A stretch of 64,000 nt of DNA from AP-15 sp963814865 (GCA_963814865.1 CAWFEN010000009.1:310001-374000), one strand, 5' to 3'; positions 8,054-17,700 are shown, numbered from the stretch's first letter. The notes: generated by a model not told the origin, from the sequence alone. Program-made: numbers and translations.

Positions 8054-9619
8054 ATGGCAGACCACAATGATCCGAACGCGGTCAATTCGATCTTTTCGGA
8101 CATCGATGTCAGCGCGGCCGACCTGTACGACATTTTCGGGTTTCCGAGCGCGGATGTCAGCGGCGGCGAGAAGGTCGTGATCGCCCTGACCTTTGCTTCG
8201 GTGCCGCAGACCGGCGTGTTCGACGCAGACATGCTGTACCGGGTCCGCATCGCGACCGATCGGCGAGTACTCCGGCCGACCAAAGAGGAACCGAGCCTGG
8301 ACAGCCTGCTGGCCTATCTGGAGGGGGTCAAAAACAATTATTTGAGCGTATTGCGTCCGTCGGAGGTGCGGGTCACATTCGACCGGAACAACCGCGCCAA
8401 TATTCGCTTCATCAATTTTCCGGGCGGCGATTTTGCGGCGCTCGTCGACACCGATCGCAGCCTCGACCTGCAATCGCCGGGCGGGCACGCGATCAAAGCC
8501 TTTATCGGCGGCCGGGACGATGCGTTCTTCAACGATCTGACCGGCTTTTTCCGCTCGATCAACTACGCACCGCAATTCTATCACGTGCCGCACACGATGC
8601 CGGAATTGCGCGAATTGAAGATCCCGAAGACCTTCCTCGAACTGGAAGGAAACGATTTGTTCAATTACGACCCGCAGCTGCCGCAATGGGGGCACGGCGT
8701 CAAAAAAGATTTGCCGGCCGGGCCGCTGGCGTGGACCGGCACACGTTTCAAAAAGGATGCAAACGGAAATTTCCGTTTCGTTTATTCGGGCGAGGACGCG
8801 CGGGCGGGGCTCAATTGCAATGCCATCATTCTCGAATTGCCGCTCGCTTTCCTGACCGATCGGCCCGGCGAGCATCGGATCGTCAATGCCTGGGGCGAAA
8901 GCTGGGTGCTGAAGGCCGCGCACAAGGTCGAAGCGATCCCCGATGATCCGTTATGGATCGAGCATCCGCAGGCCTTGCTCGATGCCCTGACCCTCGATGA
9001 GGAGCTGAAGAAATACAAGCTGGTGGATACCGACGGCCAGGCATTCGCCGATGCGGCACTCAGCGAACGCGAGGACAATCGCCAGCTGGGCGCCAACAAT
9101 TTCTGGCTGGCGCCGCATTTCATCAGGCGGCTGGGTCATCTCGGCTGGGGCTTCGGACCGTCGATCACGGCGCTCGGGCTGGCCAGCGCCTTCGACCACG
9201 ACAATTCGCCGGTCTCGGTCTATCGGACCTACGCGCTGGTCGCCGAGGCCTTTCCGCGCGTCAAAAAGATCCTGTTTCAGGAGCTCAACATGCCGGATGG
9301 TTCGTGGAACCCGAAAGGCTTGCCGATACCGTTGCGCCGCCCGGTCGATGTTTTCATCCCCAACGTCAATTCGATCGATATGGACACGACCGGCACCTGG
9401 CCGTTCGGGCGCCGCCTGGAAGACCAGGTAGCGACACGCTTTTTGTCGACGTTTCTCGACATGAGCGCCAGCATCAACGGGAAGCCGTATCATGTCGACC
9501 TGCTGAACGACCCGGCCTTGTGGAACGCCGCCCCGATCGAGCCGAAGACGCCGCCCAACCCGTTGAAGAACGACAAGGCATTTCTGCCGGATTTCCCCTA
9601 TCTGGCGGACCCCTGGTAA
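8054..9619 (+). CDS. DUF4331 family protein
   Basis: A 521-residue protein. The start, MADHNDPNAVNSIFSDIDVS then AADLYDIFGFPS, and EKVVIALTFASVP with DADMLYRVRI fit the DUF4331 family. Members typically begin with a His/Asp-rich metal-like site followed by 'DL-x-D-hydrophobic-Y-F'. There is no obvious signal peptide in this copy. The family's biochemical role is not established. The stop at 9619 is eight bases before the next ATG, so it is probably co-transcribed with the TPR gene. Base composition is slightly less GC-rich than the flanks. The ATG at 8054 follows GAGGACGGG. Confidence 0.75.
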   Translation: MADHNDPNAVNSIFSDIDVSAADLYDIFGFPSADVSGGEKVVIALTFASVPQTGVFDADMLYRVRIATDRRVLRPTKEEPSLDSLLAYLEGVKNNYLSVLRPSEVRVTFDRNNRANIRFINFPGGDFAALVDTDRSLDLQSPGGHAIKAFIGGRDDAFFNDLTGFFRSINYAPQFYHVPHTMPELRELKIPKTFLELEGNDLFNYDPQLPQWGHGVKKDLPAGPLAWTGTRFKKDANGNFRFVYSGEDARAGLNCNAIILELPLAFLTDRPGEHRIVNAWGESWVLKAAHKVEAIPDDPLWIEHPQALLDALTLDEELKKYKLVDTDGQAFADAALSEREDNRQLGANNFWLAPHFIRRLGHLGWGFGPSITALGLASAFDHDNSPVSVYRTYALVAEAFPRVKKILFQELNMPDGSWNPKGLPIPLRRPVDVFIPNVNSIDMDTTGTWPFGRRLEDQVATRFLSTFLDMSASINGKPYHVDLLNDPALWNAAPIEPKTPPNPLKNDKAFLPDFPYLADPW

Positions 9620-9627
9620 CGCGCGCG

Positions 9628-10810
9628 ATGGCTCCCGCCGCCGGCTACGAGGCCGAGATCCGGCGGATCGAGCAGGATATCGCTGCGGTCGGCGGCATCG
9701 CGGCGCTCGACCCGCCGACCGATACCGAGCGGGTCACGCAATATGTTTATCGCCTGTACCAGAGAGCCTCGATCGCCGGCGATCTGACGGCGCTGGGTGC
9801 GGTCGAGCGCGCCATCGAACGGGCGATCCCGCTGCTGCCCCATCCGGGCGATCTCCATCTGCTGCAAGCCAATGCGGCTTTCAAGCTGCACCGGCTCGCC
9901 GATGTGCAATCGGCGCTGCTGGCGGTGCGTTCGGTTCATGACAGCGAGGAGGGCCGGCTGATCCGCGCCGATCTCGATTTCCAGCATGGCCGCTACGAGT
10001 CAGGCAAAGGCCGGCTATTGCGCGGTTCTCGCGACCGAGCGGTCCTGGGGTGCGCTGGCTCGTTTGGCACATTTCAGCGGAAGAATGGGCGATCCCGAGG
10101 GCGCCGACCGGCTCTACGAGGAGGCGGAAGACGAGCTGACGGCAAAGGAATTGCGGTCCTATGCGTGGCTCGAAGTGCAGCGCGGCTTTCTCGACTTTGC
10201 GCACGGCCGATATCTGAAGCGCGATCGCATTATGAACGGGCCGACAAAGCCTATCCGGGCTATTGGCTCGTCGATGAGCATATGGCCGAATTGCTGGCGG
10301 CCGAGGGCCGGTATGCGGCGGCAATCGCGATCCTCGAAAGGCTGGCGGCGAATGTCCGGCGGCCGGAATTGGAGCAGGCGATCGGCGAGCTTTATCAGCT
10401 GGCCGGCGAGACCGGACAGGCGCGCCGCTGGGGGCAACAGGCGCTTGCCGCGTATCTGAAATCGGCGCAGCGCGGCGAGGTGCATTACTGGCACCACCTC
10501 GCCGATTATTACGCGGAGGTGGCGCAAGACGGGGCGCAGGCGGTCGCTCTGGGCGCGCAAGGATCTGCAGCTGCGGCAGAATTTTGCGACCGAGACGGCG
10601 CTCGCCTGGGCGCTCTATCGCGACGGAAGGTTCGAGGAAGCCCGCGGCTGGATCGATCGGGCATTGTCCTCGGGCGCGGCCGACGCGCATCTGTTTCTGC
10701 AAGCCGGAAGGATCTTCACGGCGGCGGGGGACACGGCCAATGGTCGCAACCATCTCGACCGGGCGATGCGCCTCAATCCGACGGTCGACCGCTTCCACCT
10801 GCATCATTGA
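9628..10810 (+). pseudogene. TPR-repeat protein with three apparent frameshifts
   Basis: Reading across frames gives one helical-repeat protein of about 390 residues. Segments include PHPGDLHLLQANAAFKLHRL, WGALARLAHFSGRMGDPEGA, HYERADKAYPGYWLVDEHMA, AIAILERLAANVRRPELEQA and ALAWALYRDGRFEEARGWID. These are TPR-like helix pairs, usually a scaffold for protein binding. Register changes fall near 10000 (extra T), 10213 (a G lost from GG) and 10553 (an extra G in GGG). All conserved text survives and no internal stop appears once the registers are corrected, which argues for recent change or base-calling error. It directly follows the DUF4331 gene. Confidence 0.7.
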
Positions 10811-10863
10811 GCCGATGGCCGGATCGATCGGCCTCCGCCGGAGCCGCCCCGGCAATGCCCGGT

Positions 10864-12738
10864 TCAGCCGGCCAGGATCGCGTCGGCTGCCTTTTCGGCG
10901 ATCATGTAGACGGCGCTGACGATGAAAAAGCCGGGGATGCGCGGGAAGACCGAGGCGTCGACCACCCGCAGCCCGTGGGCGCCGTGCACGCGGAAATCGC
11001 CGTCGAGGACGCCGCCCGCCGCGCGCGGCCCGATCGCGCAGGTGCAGGAGGCATGGTGGCCCCAGGCGCGGCTGCGCACGAAATCCTTCAGCTCGTCGTC
11101 GCTTTGCAGCGCGTCGCCGGGCTGCTCCTCGGCGGCGATCACGCCCTGCTCCTTGAGCTTCGCCGTCAGCTTGCGGACAAAGCGGATGCCGGCGACGACG
11201 GATTGCAGATCGTCCCCGGCGGTGTCGCTGCCCTCCTCGAAATAGTGGAAATCGATCAGCGGCGTGTCGCGCGGATCGGTCGAGCGCAGGCGGATTTCGC
11301 CGGCCCGGTTCTGCGTGTGCGCCTTCAGGATCGCCCAGGTCAGATAGTTGCGCTTGGTCAGTTCGAGCGCTGAGTAGCCGGGAAAATAGCCGCCGAAGAG
11401 CCCCAGCAGGGCAAAGCAGAACAGGTCCGGCAGCGGCCGCTCGGGCAGCGATCTGAGGATCGCCGCCAGGACCGCGCCGTTGCTGGCGTAAACCCCGTCA
11501 TGCCCGGCGGCCCAGTCGCGATATTGCGGGTCGCCGCGGCTGAAGGTGGCGCCGTCGAGGATTTCCCAATGATCGAAATTCATGCGATTGACGATTCCGA
11601 TCTCGTAGCGGTCCTGCAAATTCCGGCCGACGCCGGAAAGCTCGATCCGCACCGGGATGCCGAGCGGCTCCAGCACCGCGCGCGGCCCGATGCCGGACAG
11701 CATCAACAGTTGCGGCGTGTTGAAGGCGCCGCCGCATAGGATCACCTCGCGCGCGGCGTGCGCCTGCGACGGCACGCCCGGCCCGCTGCCGGGCTGGCCA
11801 TGGGCGCGATAGAGCCTTTCGCCTTTGAGGTATTCGACCCCGGTCGCGCGGTTGTTGTCGTCGAGGACGATGCGGGTGGCCAGCGCGTCGAGCTCGACAT
11901 GCAGGCGATCCGGGTATTTCTGCGCGGTTTCGAGCACGCGCTCGCGCGCCCCCATGCGCCGATGCCCGCGCGTCGTCAGCGGCGTGTAGCGCACGCCCAC
12001 GGCGTTTTCGACGACCAGCCGCCAGTCGTTCGGATCGGCCTTGGCCTCGGCGAGGTCGAGCAGGCGCTCGATCGGCTGGCCGATATCGTCGAATGCCGTG
12101 GCGGCCGAATCGAGCAGCACCTGGACGAGGCCGAAATCGCCGATCGTGGCCGCGGGAACCGCCTTTTCGGTTTGCAGCCAGCCATGCCAGCCATGGCGCG
12201 ACGGGTTTGGGCCGAATTCGGCGAGCGCGCGCTCGAGCGGTCGATGATGGCAGTTCTCCAGCCGCGTGAAATAATTGCGCATCGCCTCGGCGTTCCACGA
12301 CGGATCGCCGGTCAGCTGCGCGATCCCGTCCCAATCCGCATTGTGCGGATAGACGAGGATCATCGCGTTGTGCGCGGTGCAGCCGCCCAATGTCCCGGCG
12401 CGCGGGTAGAGGATGCCGTCGACCCGCTCGCCGCGGTAATCGCCGACATATTTCGGATCCTTCTGCTGCATCGCCTGATCGGCGTAGTGGCGCACGAAAA
12501 AGTCCCAGCGCATCGCATCGTTTTCCGAGGCGAAGCCGTGGAACGACGGCACGTCGTAATCGTCGGGCAGGCGGTTGATGCCGGGCTGATAATCATTGGT
12601 GCCGGACAGCAGCCGCGGATCGCCGCCCGCCTCCAGCAGCAGCACATGGCGGCCGGCCTCGGCCAGCCGCGCCGCCAGGGTTCCGCCGCCGGCGCCGGAG
12701 CCGACGACGATGTAGTCGAAGCTGCCCTGATCGTTCAT
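10864..12738 (-). CDS. GMC family FAD-dependent oxidoreductase
   Basis: A 624-residue flavoprotein of the glucose-methanol-choline family. The FAD-binding Rossmann start is DYIVVGSGAGGGTLAARLAE. The first GMC signature is YPRAGTLGGCTAHNAMI and the second is GAFNTPQLLMLSGIG. The C-terminal active-site region is RAWGHHASCTCAIG, with the catalytic His in GHHASC, and the closing motif is LRVVDASVFPRIPGFF. It oxidises an alcohol or sterol-like substrate with transfer to oxygen or quinone; the substrate is unknown. No signal peptide is seen, so it is likely cytoplasmic. It converges with the TPR gene, 53 bases apart. Confidence 0.92.
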   Translation of the reverse strand: MNDQGSFDYIVVGSGAGGGTLAARLAEAGRHVLLLEAGGDPRLLSGTNDYQPGINRLPDDYDVPSFHGFASENDAMRWDFFVRHYADQAMQQKDPKYVGDYRGERVDGILYPRAGTLGGCTAHNAMILVYPHNADWDGIAQLTGDPSWNAEAMRNYFTRLENCHHRPLERALAEFGPNPSRHGWHGWLQTEKAVPAATIGDFGLVQVLLDSAATAFDDIGQPIERLLDLAEAKADPNDWRLVVENAVGVRYTPLTTRGHRRMGARERVLETAQKYPDRLHVELDALATRIVLDDNNRATGVEYLKGERLYRAHGQPGSGPGVPSQAHAAREVILCGGAFNTPQLLMLSGIGPRAVLEPLGIPVRIELSGVGRNLQDRYEIGIVNRMNFDHWEILDGATFSRGDPQYRDWAAGHDGVYASNGAVLAAILRSLPERPLPDLFCFALLGLFGGYFPGYSALELTKRNYLTWAILKAHTQNRAGEIRLRSTDPRDTPLIDFHYFEEGSDTAGDDLQSVVAGIRFVRKLTAKLKEQGVIAAEEQPGDALQSDDELKDFVRSRAWGHHASCTCAIGPRAAGGVLDGDFRVHGAHGLRVVDASVFPRIPGFFIVSAVYMIAEKAADAILAG

Positions 12739-12924
12739 CGGGCCTGCCTCCTCAGCTCATTCGCCGATCCGGGCCGCCGAAGTCGAGCCATGCTGGCGGC
12801 GAAGGGATGATGCGCCCTTCCAGCCACAGCTCCAATCCGGCAGAATGCCAAGGGTTCAATTCCTGGCCGGCGGCCCGGCCGGCTTGCCAATCCGAGCACC
12901 AGCCGCGATCCGGGGAGAGCGCCG

Positions 12925-13864
12925 ATGCCGCCGCGAATCGGTTACCTGTTGCCGACCCGGGAGGCGATCATGCAGGGCCGCCCCGAGACCGCCCCGCTGC
13001 TGGCGCTCGCCGAGCGCGCCGAGGGCTTGGGCTATGATTTCGGTCTGGGTCGGGGATTCGCTGCTGGCGCGGCCGCGTCACGACCCGCTGACCCTGCTCG
13101 CCGCCGTCGCCGCCCGGACCCGCCGGGTGACGATCGGCACCGCGGTGTTTCTGCCGGCATTGCGCAACCCGGTCGTGCTGGCGCATCAGCTCGCGACGCT
13201 CGACCGCATCGGCGAGGGCCGGCTCGTTCTCGGCGCCGGCATCGCCACCGACGTCGCCAACATCCGCGCCGAGTTTGCCGCCGCCGGCGTGCCGTTCGAG
13301 GGCCGCGTCGGCCGCATGATGGAGGGGCTGCGCCTCGCCCGCGCGCTGTGGACCGGCGAGCCGGTCGATTGGCCGGGACGCTGGCCGGTGACGGGCGGCG
13401 TGCTCGGCCCGACGCCGCACCGGCCGGGCGGTCCGCCGATCTGGCTCGCCGGCTCGGTCCGCCCGGCGCTCGAACGGGCAGGGCGGCATTTCGACGGCTG
13501 GTTCGCCAACGAGCCCGATCTCGCCCGCTGGCGCGGGCAGTGGGCCGAGGTCCGGCAGGTCGTCCGCGACGCCGGGCGCGACCCCGGCGAATTCACCGCA
13601 GCCCTTTATCTGACGCTCGCGATCGACGAGGATGCCGGCCGCGCCGGGCAGCGCATCGATGGTTTTCTAGAGAATTATTACGGACAGCCGGCGGCGGCGA
13701 TGCGCCGGCGGCAGGCGTGCTATGGCGGCCCGGCCGAGGGTGCCGCCGACTATCTGCGCAGCTGGGCCGAGGCCGGCGCCGGTCATCTGATCGTGCGCTT
13801 CACCGGCGACCACGAGCATAATCTCGAAACCGTGAGCAAGCTGCGCGCCGATCTCGGCTGGTGA
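12925..13864 (+). CDS. LLM-class flavin-dependent oxidoreductase, apparent frameshift
   Basis: The protein begins MPPRIGYLLPTREAIMQG, continues LLALAERAEGLGYD, then shifts register at about 13038 into SVWVGDSLLARPRHDPLTLL and runs to 13864. The shift is explained by one extra T in GATTTCGG: removing it restores YDSVWVGDSL. Motifs of the luciferase-like barrel include RRVTIGTAVFLPALRNPVVL, GEGRLVLGAGIATD and GPTPHRPGGPPIWLAGS. Length after repair is about 312 residues, normal for an F420- or FMN-dependent enzyme of this family. The substrate is unknown. Confidence 0.82.
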
Positions 13865-13888
13865 CCGGCCGCACCGGGACCTGTTTCT

Positions 13889-13920
13889 ATCAAAGGACGA
13901 AATCATCAAAGGACGAAATC
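13889..13920. repeat. Perfect 16-bp tandem duplication
   Basis: ATCAAAGGACGAAATC occurs twice back to back directly before a GTG (13921) that is in frame with the Cys-rich gene. Each copy contains AAAGGACGAA, which includes a Shine-Dalgarno-like AAAGGA. The duplication therefore doubles a potential ribosome site. Confidence 0.9.
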
Positions 13921-13950
13921 GTGACCGGGACCGGTGTCGAACGAATCGCG

Positions 13951-14484
13951 ATGCGCCGCATCGGGGCGCTGCTGGCGGCGTTTCTCGCGCTGGGCCAGCC
14001 GGCTTGGGCGCAGCAGCCGAGCCAGGCGCAGGCGAGCGCCATCCGCCAGGCCTGTCGCGCCGATTACCAGGCGCATTGCGCGGGCGTGCCGACCGGCGGC
14101 CAGGCGGCGCTCGCCTGCCTGCAGAGCAATGCCGCGAGCTTGTCGGCGCCGTGCCAAAACGCGCTGAGCGCCGTCGGCGGCGGTGCCGCGGCCGCCCCGG
14201 CACCTGCGCAACCGGCGCCCGCCCCATCCGCCGCCGCCCCGGCTCCTGCCACCCCGCCTCCCACCGCTCCTCCGGCTCCTGCTGCCGCCGCGCCCGCGCC
14301 GCCGCCGATGTCGCCGCGGCAGGAGCTGATGCTGGTGCGCCAGGCCTGCGGCTACGACTACCGCCGCTATTGCCGGGGTGTTCCGTTCGGCGGCGGCCGC
14401 GTGCTGGCCTGCCTGCAAGGCAACGCCGATCGGCTGTCGCGTCCCTGCGGCAGGGCATTGCAGGCAGCGGGGCAGGGCCGTTAG
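13951..14484 (+). CDS. Exported protein with two cysteine-rich repeat domains
   Basis: A 177-residue protein with a signal peptide ending near AWAQ. Two copies of a cysteine-rich unit flank a Pro/Ala-rich linker. The first is IRQACRADYQAHCAGVPTGG then ALACLQSNAASLSAPC. The second is VRQACGYDYRRYCRGVPFGG then VLACLQGNADRLSRPC. The spacing C-x(6-8)-C-x(12)-C-x(11)-C resembles the cysteine-rich repeat (GLG1-type) seen in short alphaproteobacterial periplasmic proteins. Four disulphide-capable Cys per unit suggest an oxidised, periplasmic location. An in-frame GTG at 13921, next to the duplicated AAAGGA, is an alternative start. Confidence 0.78.
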   Translation: MRRIGALLAAFLALGQPAWAQQPSQAQASAIRQACRADYQAHCAGVPTGGQAALACLQSNAASLSAPCQNALSAVGGGAAAAPAPAQPAPAPSAAAPAPATPPPTAPPAPAAAAPAPPPMSPRQELMLVRQACGYDYRRYCRGVPFGGGRVLACLQGNADRLSRPCGRALQAAGQGR

Positions 14485-14509
14485 CGCAGCCGCGCCCGAC
14501 CGCGCCGCC

Positions 14510-14866
14510 TCAGCGATGCACCATCAGCTGCAGACGGTGCCCGTCGGGGTCGCGAAGATAGATGCAGCGATCGTCTCCGGGGCGGCCGCCGACCGCGACG
14601 CCGCGTTTTTCAAGCTCGGCCTTGAGCGTCTCATAGCTGCCCTCCGCCACGTTCAAGGCGAGATGGTTGAGGTCGTTGCCGGCGGTCAAGGTGCCGCCGC
14701 CTTGCCTTTTGAACAGTGCCACGCCTTGATGGCCGGCATGCAGGAACACCTGCCCGTCATCCTCGCGGTAGGCTTTCATCCCGAGAATCTCGGTGTAGAA
14801 GGTGCGGGAACGCGCCAAATCATCGACGTGCAGCACGATGTGGTCGATCCCGGTCGCCTGGATCAT
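14510..14866 (-). CDS. VOC family protein
   Basis: A 118-residue single VOC domain: IDHIVLHVDDLARSRTFYTE at the start, NDLNHLALNV in the middle and CIYLRDPDGHRLQLMVHR at the end. The metal-ligand pattern (His in DHIVLHV, His in NHLALNV, Glu/Gln position in LQLM) is typical of glyoxalase/FosA-like folds. The terminal ligand position reads Gln rather than Glu, which may change metal use. The reaction is unknown. It converges with the Cys-rich gene. Confidence 0.83.
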   Translation of the reverse strand: MIQATGIDHIVLHVDDLARSRTFYTEILGMKAYREDDGQVFLHAGHQGVALFKRQGGGTLTAGNDLNHLALNVAEGSYETLKAELEKRGVAVGGRPGDDRCIYLRDPDGHRLQLMVHR

Positions 14867-15229
14867 TGCCGTTTCCTCCTCTGACCGTCTGTCTGTGCAG
14901 ACCCGTGTAATTGGCAGTGCATTCTAGCGAATCGCGCCGGAGCCCGTCTCCAACAATGCCGCGAGCCGGTCGGTTGCGCGCGATGGCCGTCCCCCGCAGC
15001 TAAAAGCCAGCCCCGCAGCTAAGCAGCTAAAAGCCAGCCCCGCAGCTAAAAAGTCCGCAGTGAATCGCCGATGTATTGGTTGCGGAACACGCGGATTAGC
15101 TATACGTTAATTCAACCGGACGCGATCGGGATCTCGCTCGGCGGATGATATGCGATCGCCATCGGGGCGATGCCGGAAGCCGGCCCGATGCAAGCCGCCG
15201 GAATCTTGCAGGGATGGAGGACAACCGAG
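14867..15229. other. Intergenic region with repeats upstream of OmpA-like lipoprotein
   Basis: About 360 bases with no credible gene. It contains the 19-base repeat cluster at 14991-15055 and an AT-richer stretch (15060-15120, including TTGGTTGCGG and TATACG) that is a plausible site for the rightward promoter of the lipoprotein gene. Confidence 0.4.
14991..15055. repeat. Imperfect tandem repeat of CCCCGCAGCTAAAAGCCAG
   Basis: The 19-base unit starts at about 14992 and 15011. A third copy follows at about 15038, after an extra AGCAGCTAA insertion. The motif GCAGCTAAA appears four times. Repeats this short and uneven look like slippage products in noncoding DNA. Confidence 0.8.
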
Positions 15230-15799
15230 ATGATAAAGGTTTCGCTGGTGACGAAAAGGCAAGCTGGCGCCGCGGTCGCCATACCTCTAGCCGCATTGCT
15301 GCTGTCGGCCTGCGTGTCGCAGAGCAGCTATGATGAGCTCCAGGCGCAGAACCAGCAGCTCCAGGCTCAGAACCAGCAGCTCCAGGCGCAGATCGCCGGG
15401 TTGCAGCGGGAGGCCAGCTTCGTCGAGGCGGGCGATCTGCTGTTTCCGCCAGGCGGCTATCAGCTGAGCGCTGCCGGCAGAGCCGAGCTGGCGAACAATA
15501 TCGCGCCCAAGCTCAGAGGCCTGGAAAATGCCAAGGTGGTCGTCTACGGGTACACCGACAACACGCCGGTCGGACCCGAGCTGCAGCGGGCGGGTGTCAA
15601 CGACAATCTGACCTTGTCGTCGCGGCGCGCGGGTGCGGTCGTGACCTTTTTGGTGTCGCAGGGTGTCAACCCGAACATCATCTCGGCCAAGGGCTTCGGC
15701 GACACGCACCCGGTCGCGCCGAACGACACGCCGACCGACCGGGCCAAGAACCGACGGATCGTCATCACCGTCCAAGGGCCGGGCGCACCCGCCTCCTGA
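15230..15799 (+). CDS. OmpA-family lipoprotein with N-terminal coiled coil
   Basis: A 189-residue envelope protein. A lipoprotein signal ends at LLLSACVSQ (lipobox LSAC, lipidated Cys near residue 28). A heptad segment follows, with three LQAQNQQ-type repeats that should form a coiled coil. The C-terminal half is an OmpA peptidoglycan-binding domain: VVVYGYTDNTPVG, LSSRRAGAVVTFLVSQGV, ISAKGFGDTHPVAPNDT and AKNRRIVITV, with the Asp and Arg residues that hold diaminopimelate. It should tether the outer membrane to the wall. The ATG at 15230 sits 10 bases after GGAGG. Confidence 0.9.
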   Translation: MIKVSLVTKRQAGAAVAIPLAALLLSACVSQSSYDELQAQNQQLQAQNQQLQAQIAGLQREASFVEAGDLLFPPGGYQLSAAGRAELANNIAPKLRGLENAKVVVYGYTDNTPVGPELQRAGVNDNLTLSSRRAGAVVTFLVSQGVNPNIISAKGFGDTHPVAPNDTPTDRAKNRRIVITVQGPGAPAS

Positions 15800-15989
15800 C
15801 GCCGCAGCGGGCCGGATCGCGGCCCTCTCTCCAATCGCCCGCTTGGCTGTGAACCACCGATTGATGGTGGATCGACGCGTCGCGCGTAGCGTCGACCCTG
15901 GCGATGCCGCATCAGCAGTTCCGTCGAGGCATCGTACCAGCGGTCGCAACCAAACTTGCGGGTAACACCGGGGCTCGATAGTGTGCTTG

Positions 15990-17693
15990 ATGGGGCTGAC
16001 GGCACCGGGTCGTGATGCCGTGGGGGCGTTGGATGATTTCAGGGGCCTGCGATCGTCGGCGGTTTTGGGCCGCGCCCGCGCCGTCCGGCGAGGCTGCGCT
16101 CGGTCCGCGAGATGGCATCTGATCCTGGTCGCGGCTCTGCCGCTGATGTGCGCGGGCTGCCTCGTCGGCCCGGATTTCTCCAGCCCCTCGGCCCCGATCT
16201 CCGGCAAATGGCTGGAATTGGGCGATCCCTCGGTTCGCTCCGGACACCAGCTGTCCAGGAACTGGTGGACGGTCTTCAACGACCCGATCCTCGACCGGCT
16301 GATCGAGATCGCCTATGGCCAGAACCTCACGCTGGTCAGCGCCGGCACCCGGGTGCTGCAAGCCCGCGCCGAGCTCGGGGTGGCGATCGGCGAATTCTAT
16401 CCGCAGTCGCAGCAGGCGACGAGCTCGCTGATCTATGACCGGCCGAGCCATGCCGATCCGACCGCCACCCCGCAAAGCCAGATTTCGGGCTTCTGGCGCG
16501 CCTCGCTCGGCACTACGATCAACTGGGAGCTGGATTTTTGGGGCAAGTTCCGCCGCGGCATCGAATCCGCCGACGCCGCCTATCTGTCGTCGATCGCGAG
16601 CTACGACGACGTGCTCGTCACCCTGGTCGGCGACGTGGCGACGACCTATATCGGCATCCGCACCCTGCAGACCCAGATCGGCATCGCGCGCGACAATATC
16701 GTCAAGCAGAAAAAGGCGCTCGCCATCGCCGAGGCGCGGTTTCACGGCGGCATCGCCACCAAGCTCGACGTCTATCAGGCGCAGAACGTTCTCGGCCAGA
16801 CCGAGGCGACGGTCCCGCAGCTGACCGCCCAGCTCAATCAGGGGCTGGACGCGCTGCGCGTCCTGCTCGGCATGCCGCCGCAGCGGCTCGACGATCTGCT
16901 GCGCGGCCCGACCGCGATACCGGTCCCGCCGATCGATGTCGCGGTCGGCATCCCCGCCGATCTCGTCCGCCGCCGGCCCGATATTCGCGCGGCCGAGCTG
17001 GCGGCGGCGGCGCAGAGCGCGCAGATCGGCATCGCCAAGGCCGATCTCTTTCCGGCCTTCGGCCTGCTCGGCACCTTCGGCACGGTGTCCAGCAACATCA
17101 ACGGCAACCGGCTCAGCGATCTGGTCATGGGCAGGGGCATCGCCTTCGCCTTCGGCCCGTCTTTCCAGTGGAACATCCTGAATTACGGGCAGATCACCAA
17201 CACCGTGCGGGTGCAGGACGCGAAGCTCCAGGAGCTGCTGGTCGACTATCAGAATACGGTGCTGAAGGCGGAGCAGCAGGTCGAGGACGGGTTGACGAGC
17301 TTTCTCCAGGGCCGCGAGCAGGTGGATTTTCTGCGGCAGAGCGTTGCTGCTGCGAATGCGGCGCTCGGGCTCGCCTTTCTGCAATATCAGCTGGGGACGC
17401 GGGATTTCACCACCGTGCTGACCGCCGAGCAGAACCTCTACACCGCGGAGAACGATCTCGCCATTGCCTCGGGCAGCGTCTCGACGGGGCTCGCTTCGGT
17501 GTACCGGGCATTGGGCGGCGGCTGGCAGATCCGCGACGGCAACGAGTTCGTCCCGGCCGCGACGCAGGCAGAGATGACGAAGCGGACCGATTGGGGGGAT
17601 CTGTTGCCGCCCGCCGGTCAAAAGCAGCCGCCGGCGCCGGGGCTGCCGACCCCGGCGGAAGTCAGCTCGAAGGTTCGGCCGCCGCAATGGTGA
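15990..17693 (+). CDS. NodT-family RND efflux outer-membrane lipoprotein
   Basis: A protein of about 567 residues and the outer-membrane channel of a tripartite efflux pump. The membrane-targeting segment ILVAALPLMCAGCLVGPDF contains a likely lipobox Cys. The body shows duplicated TolC-like helical hairpins (ARFHGGIATKLDVYQAQNVL and FLQYQLGTRDFTTVLTAEQN) and VRRRPDIRAAE, all typical of NodT/OprM proteins. The start is uncertain (GTG 15981, ATG 15990 or later), because about 40 Arg-rich residues precede the signal. It ends seven bases before the adaptor gene, forming an intact operon with it and the permease. Confidence 0.9.
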   Translation: MGLTAPGRDAVGALDDFRGLRSSAVLGRARAVRRGCARSARWHLILVAALPLMCAGCLVGPDFSSPSAPISGKWLELGDPSVRSGHQLSRNWWTVFNDPILDRLIEIAYGQNLTLVSAGTRVLQARAELGVAIGEFYPQSQQATSSLIYDRPSHADPTATPQSQISGFWRASLGTTINWELDFWGKFRRGIESADAAYLSSIASYDDVLVTLVGDVATTYIGIRTLQTQIGIARDNIVKQKKALAIAEARFHGGIATKLDVYQAQNVLGQTEATVPQLTAQLNQGLDALRVLLGMPPQRLDDLLRGPTAIPVPPIDVAVGIPADLVRRRPDIRAAELAAAAQSAQIGIAKADLFPAFGLLGTFGTVSSNINGNRLSDLVMGRGIAFAFGPSFQWNILNYGQITNTVRVQDAKLQELLVDYQNTVLKAEQQVEDGLTSFLQGREQVDFLRQSVAAANAALGLAFLQYQLGTRDFTTVLTAEQNLYTAENDLAIASGSVSTGLASVYRALGGGWQIRDGNEFVPAATQAEMTKRTDWGDLLPPAGQKQPPAPGLPTPAEVSSKVRPPQW

Positions 17694-17700
17694 GGGTGCC

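Noticed and set aside
14991..15055. Short repeats considered as a CRISPR array
   Set aside because: Units are contiguous or separated by fewer than 10 bases, with no unique spacers of 25-40 bases, and no cas genes are present.
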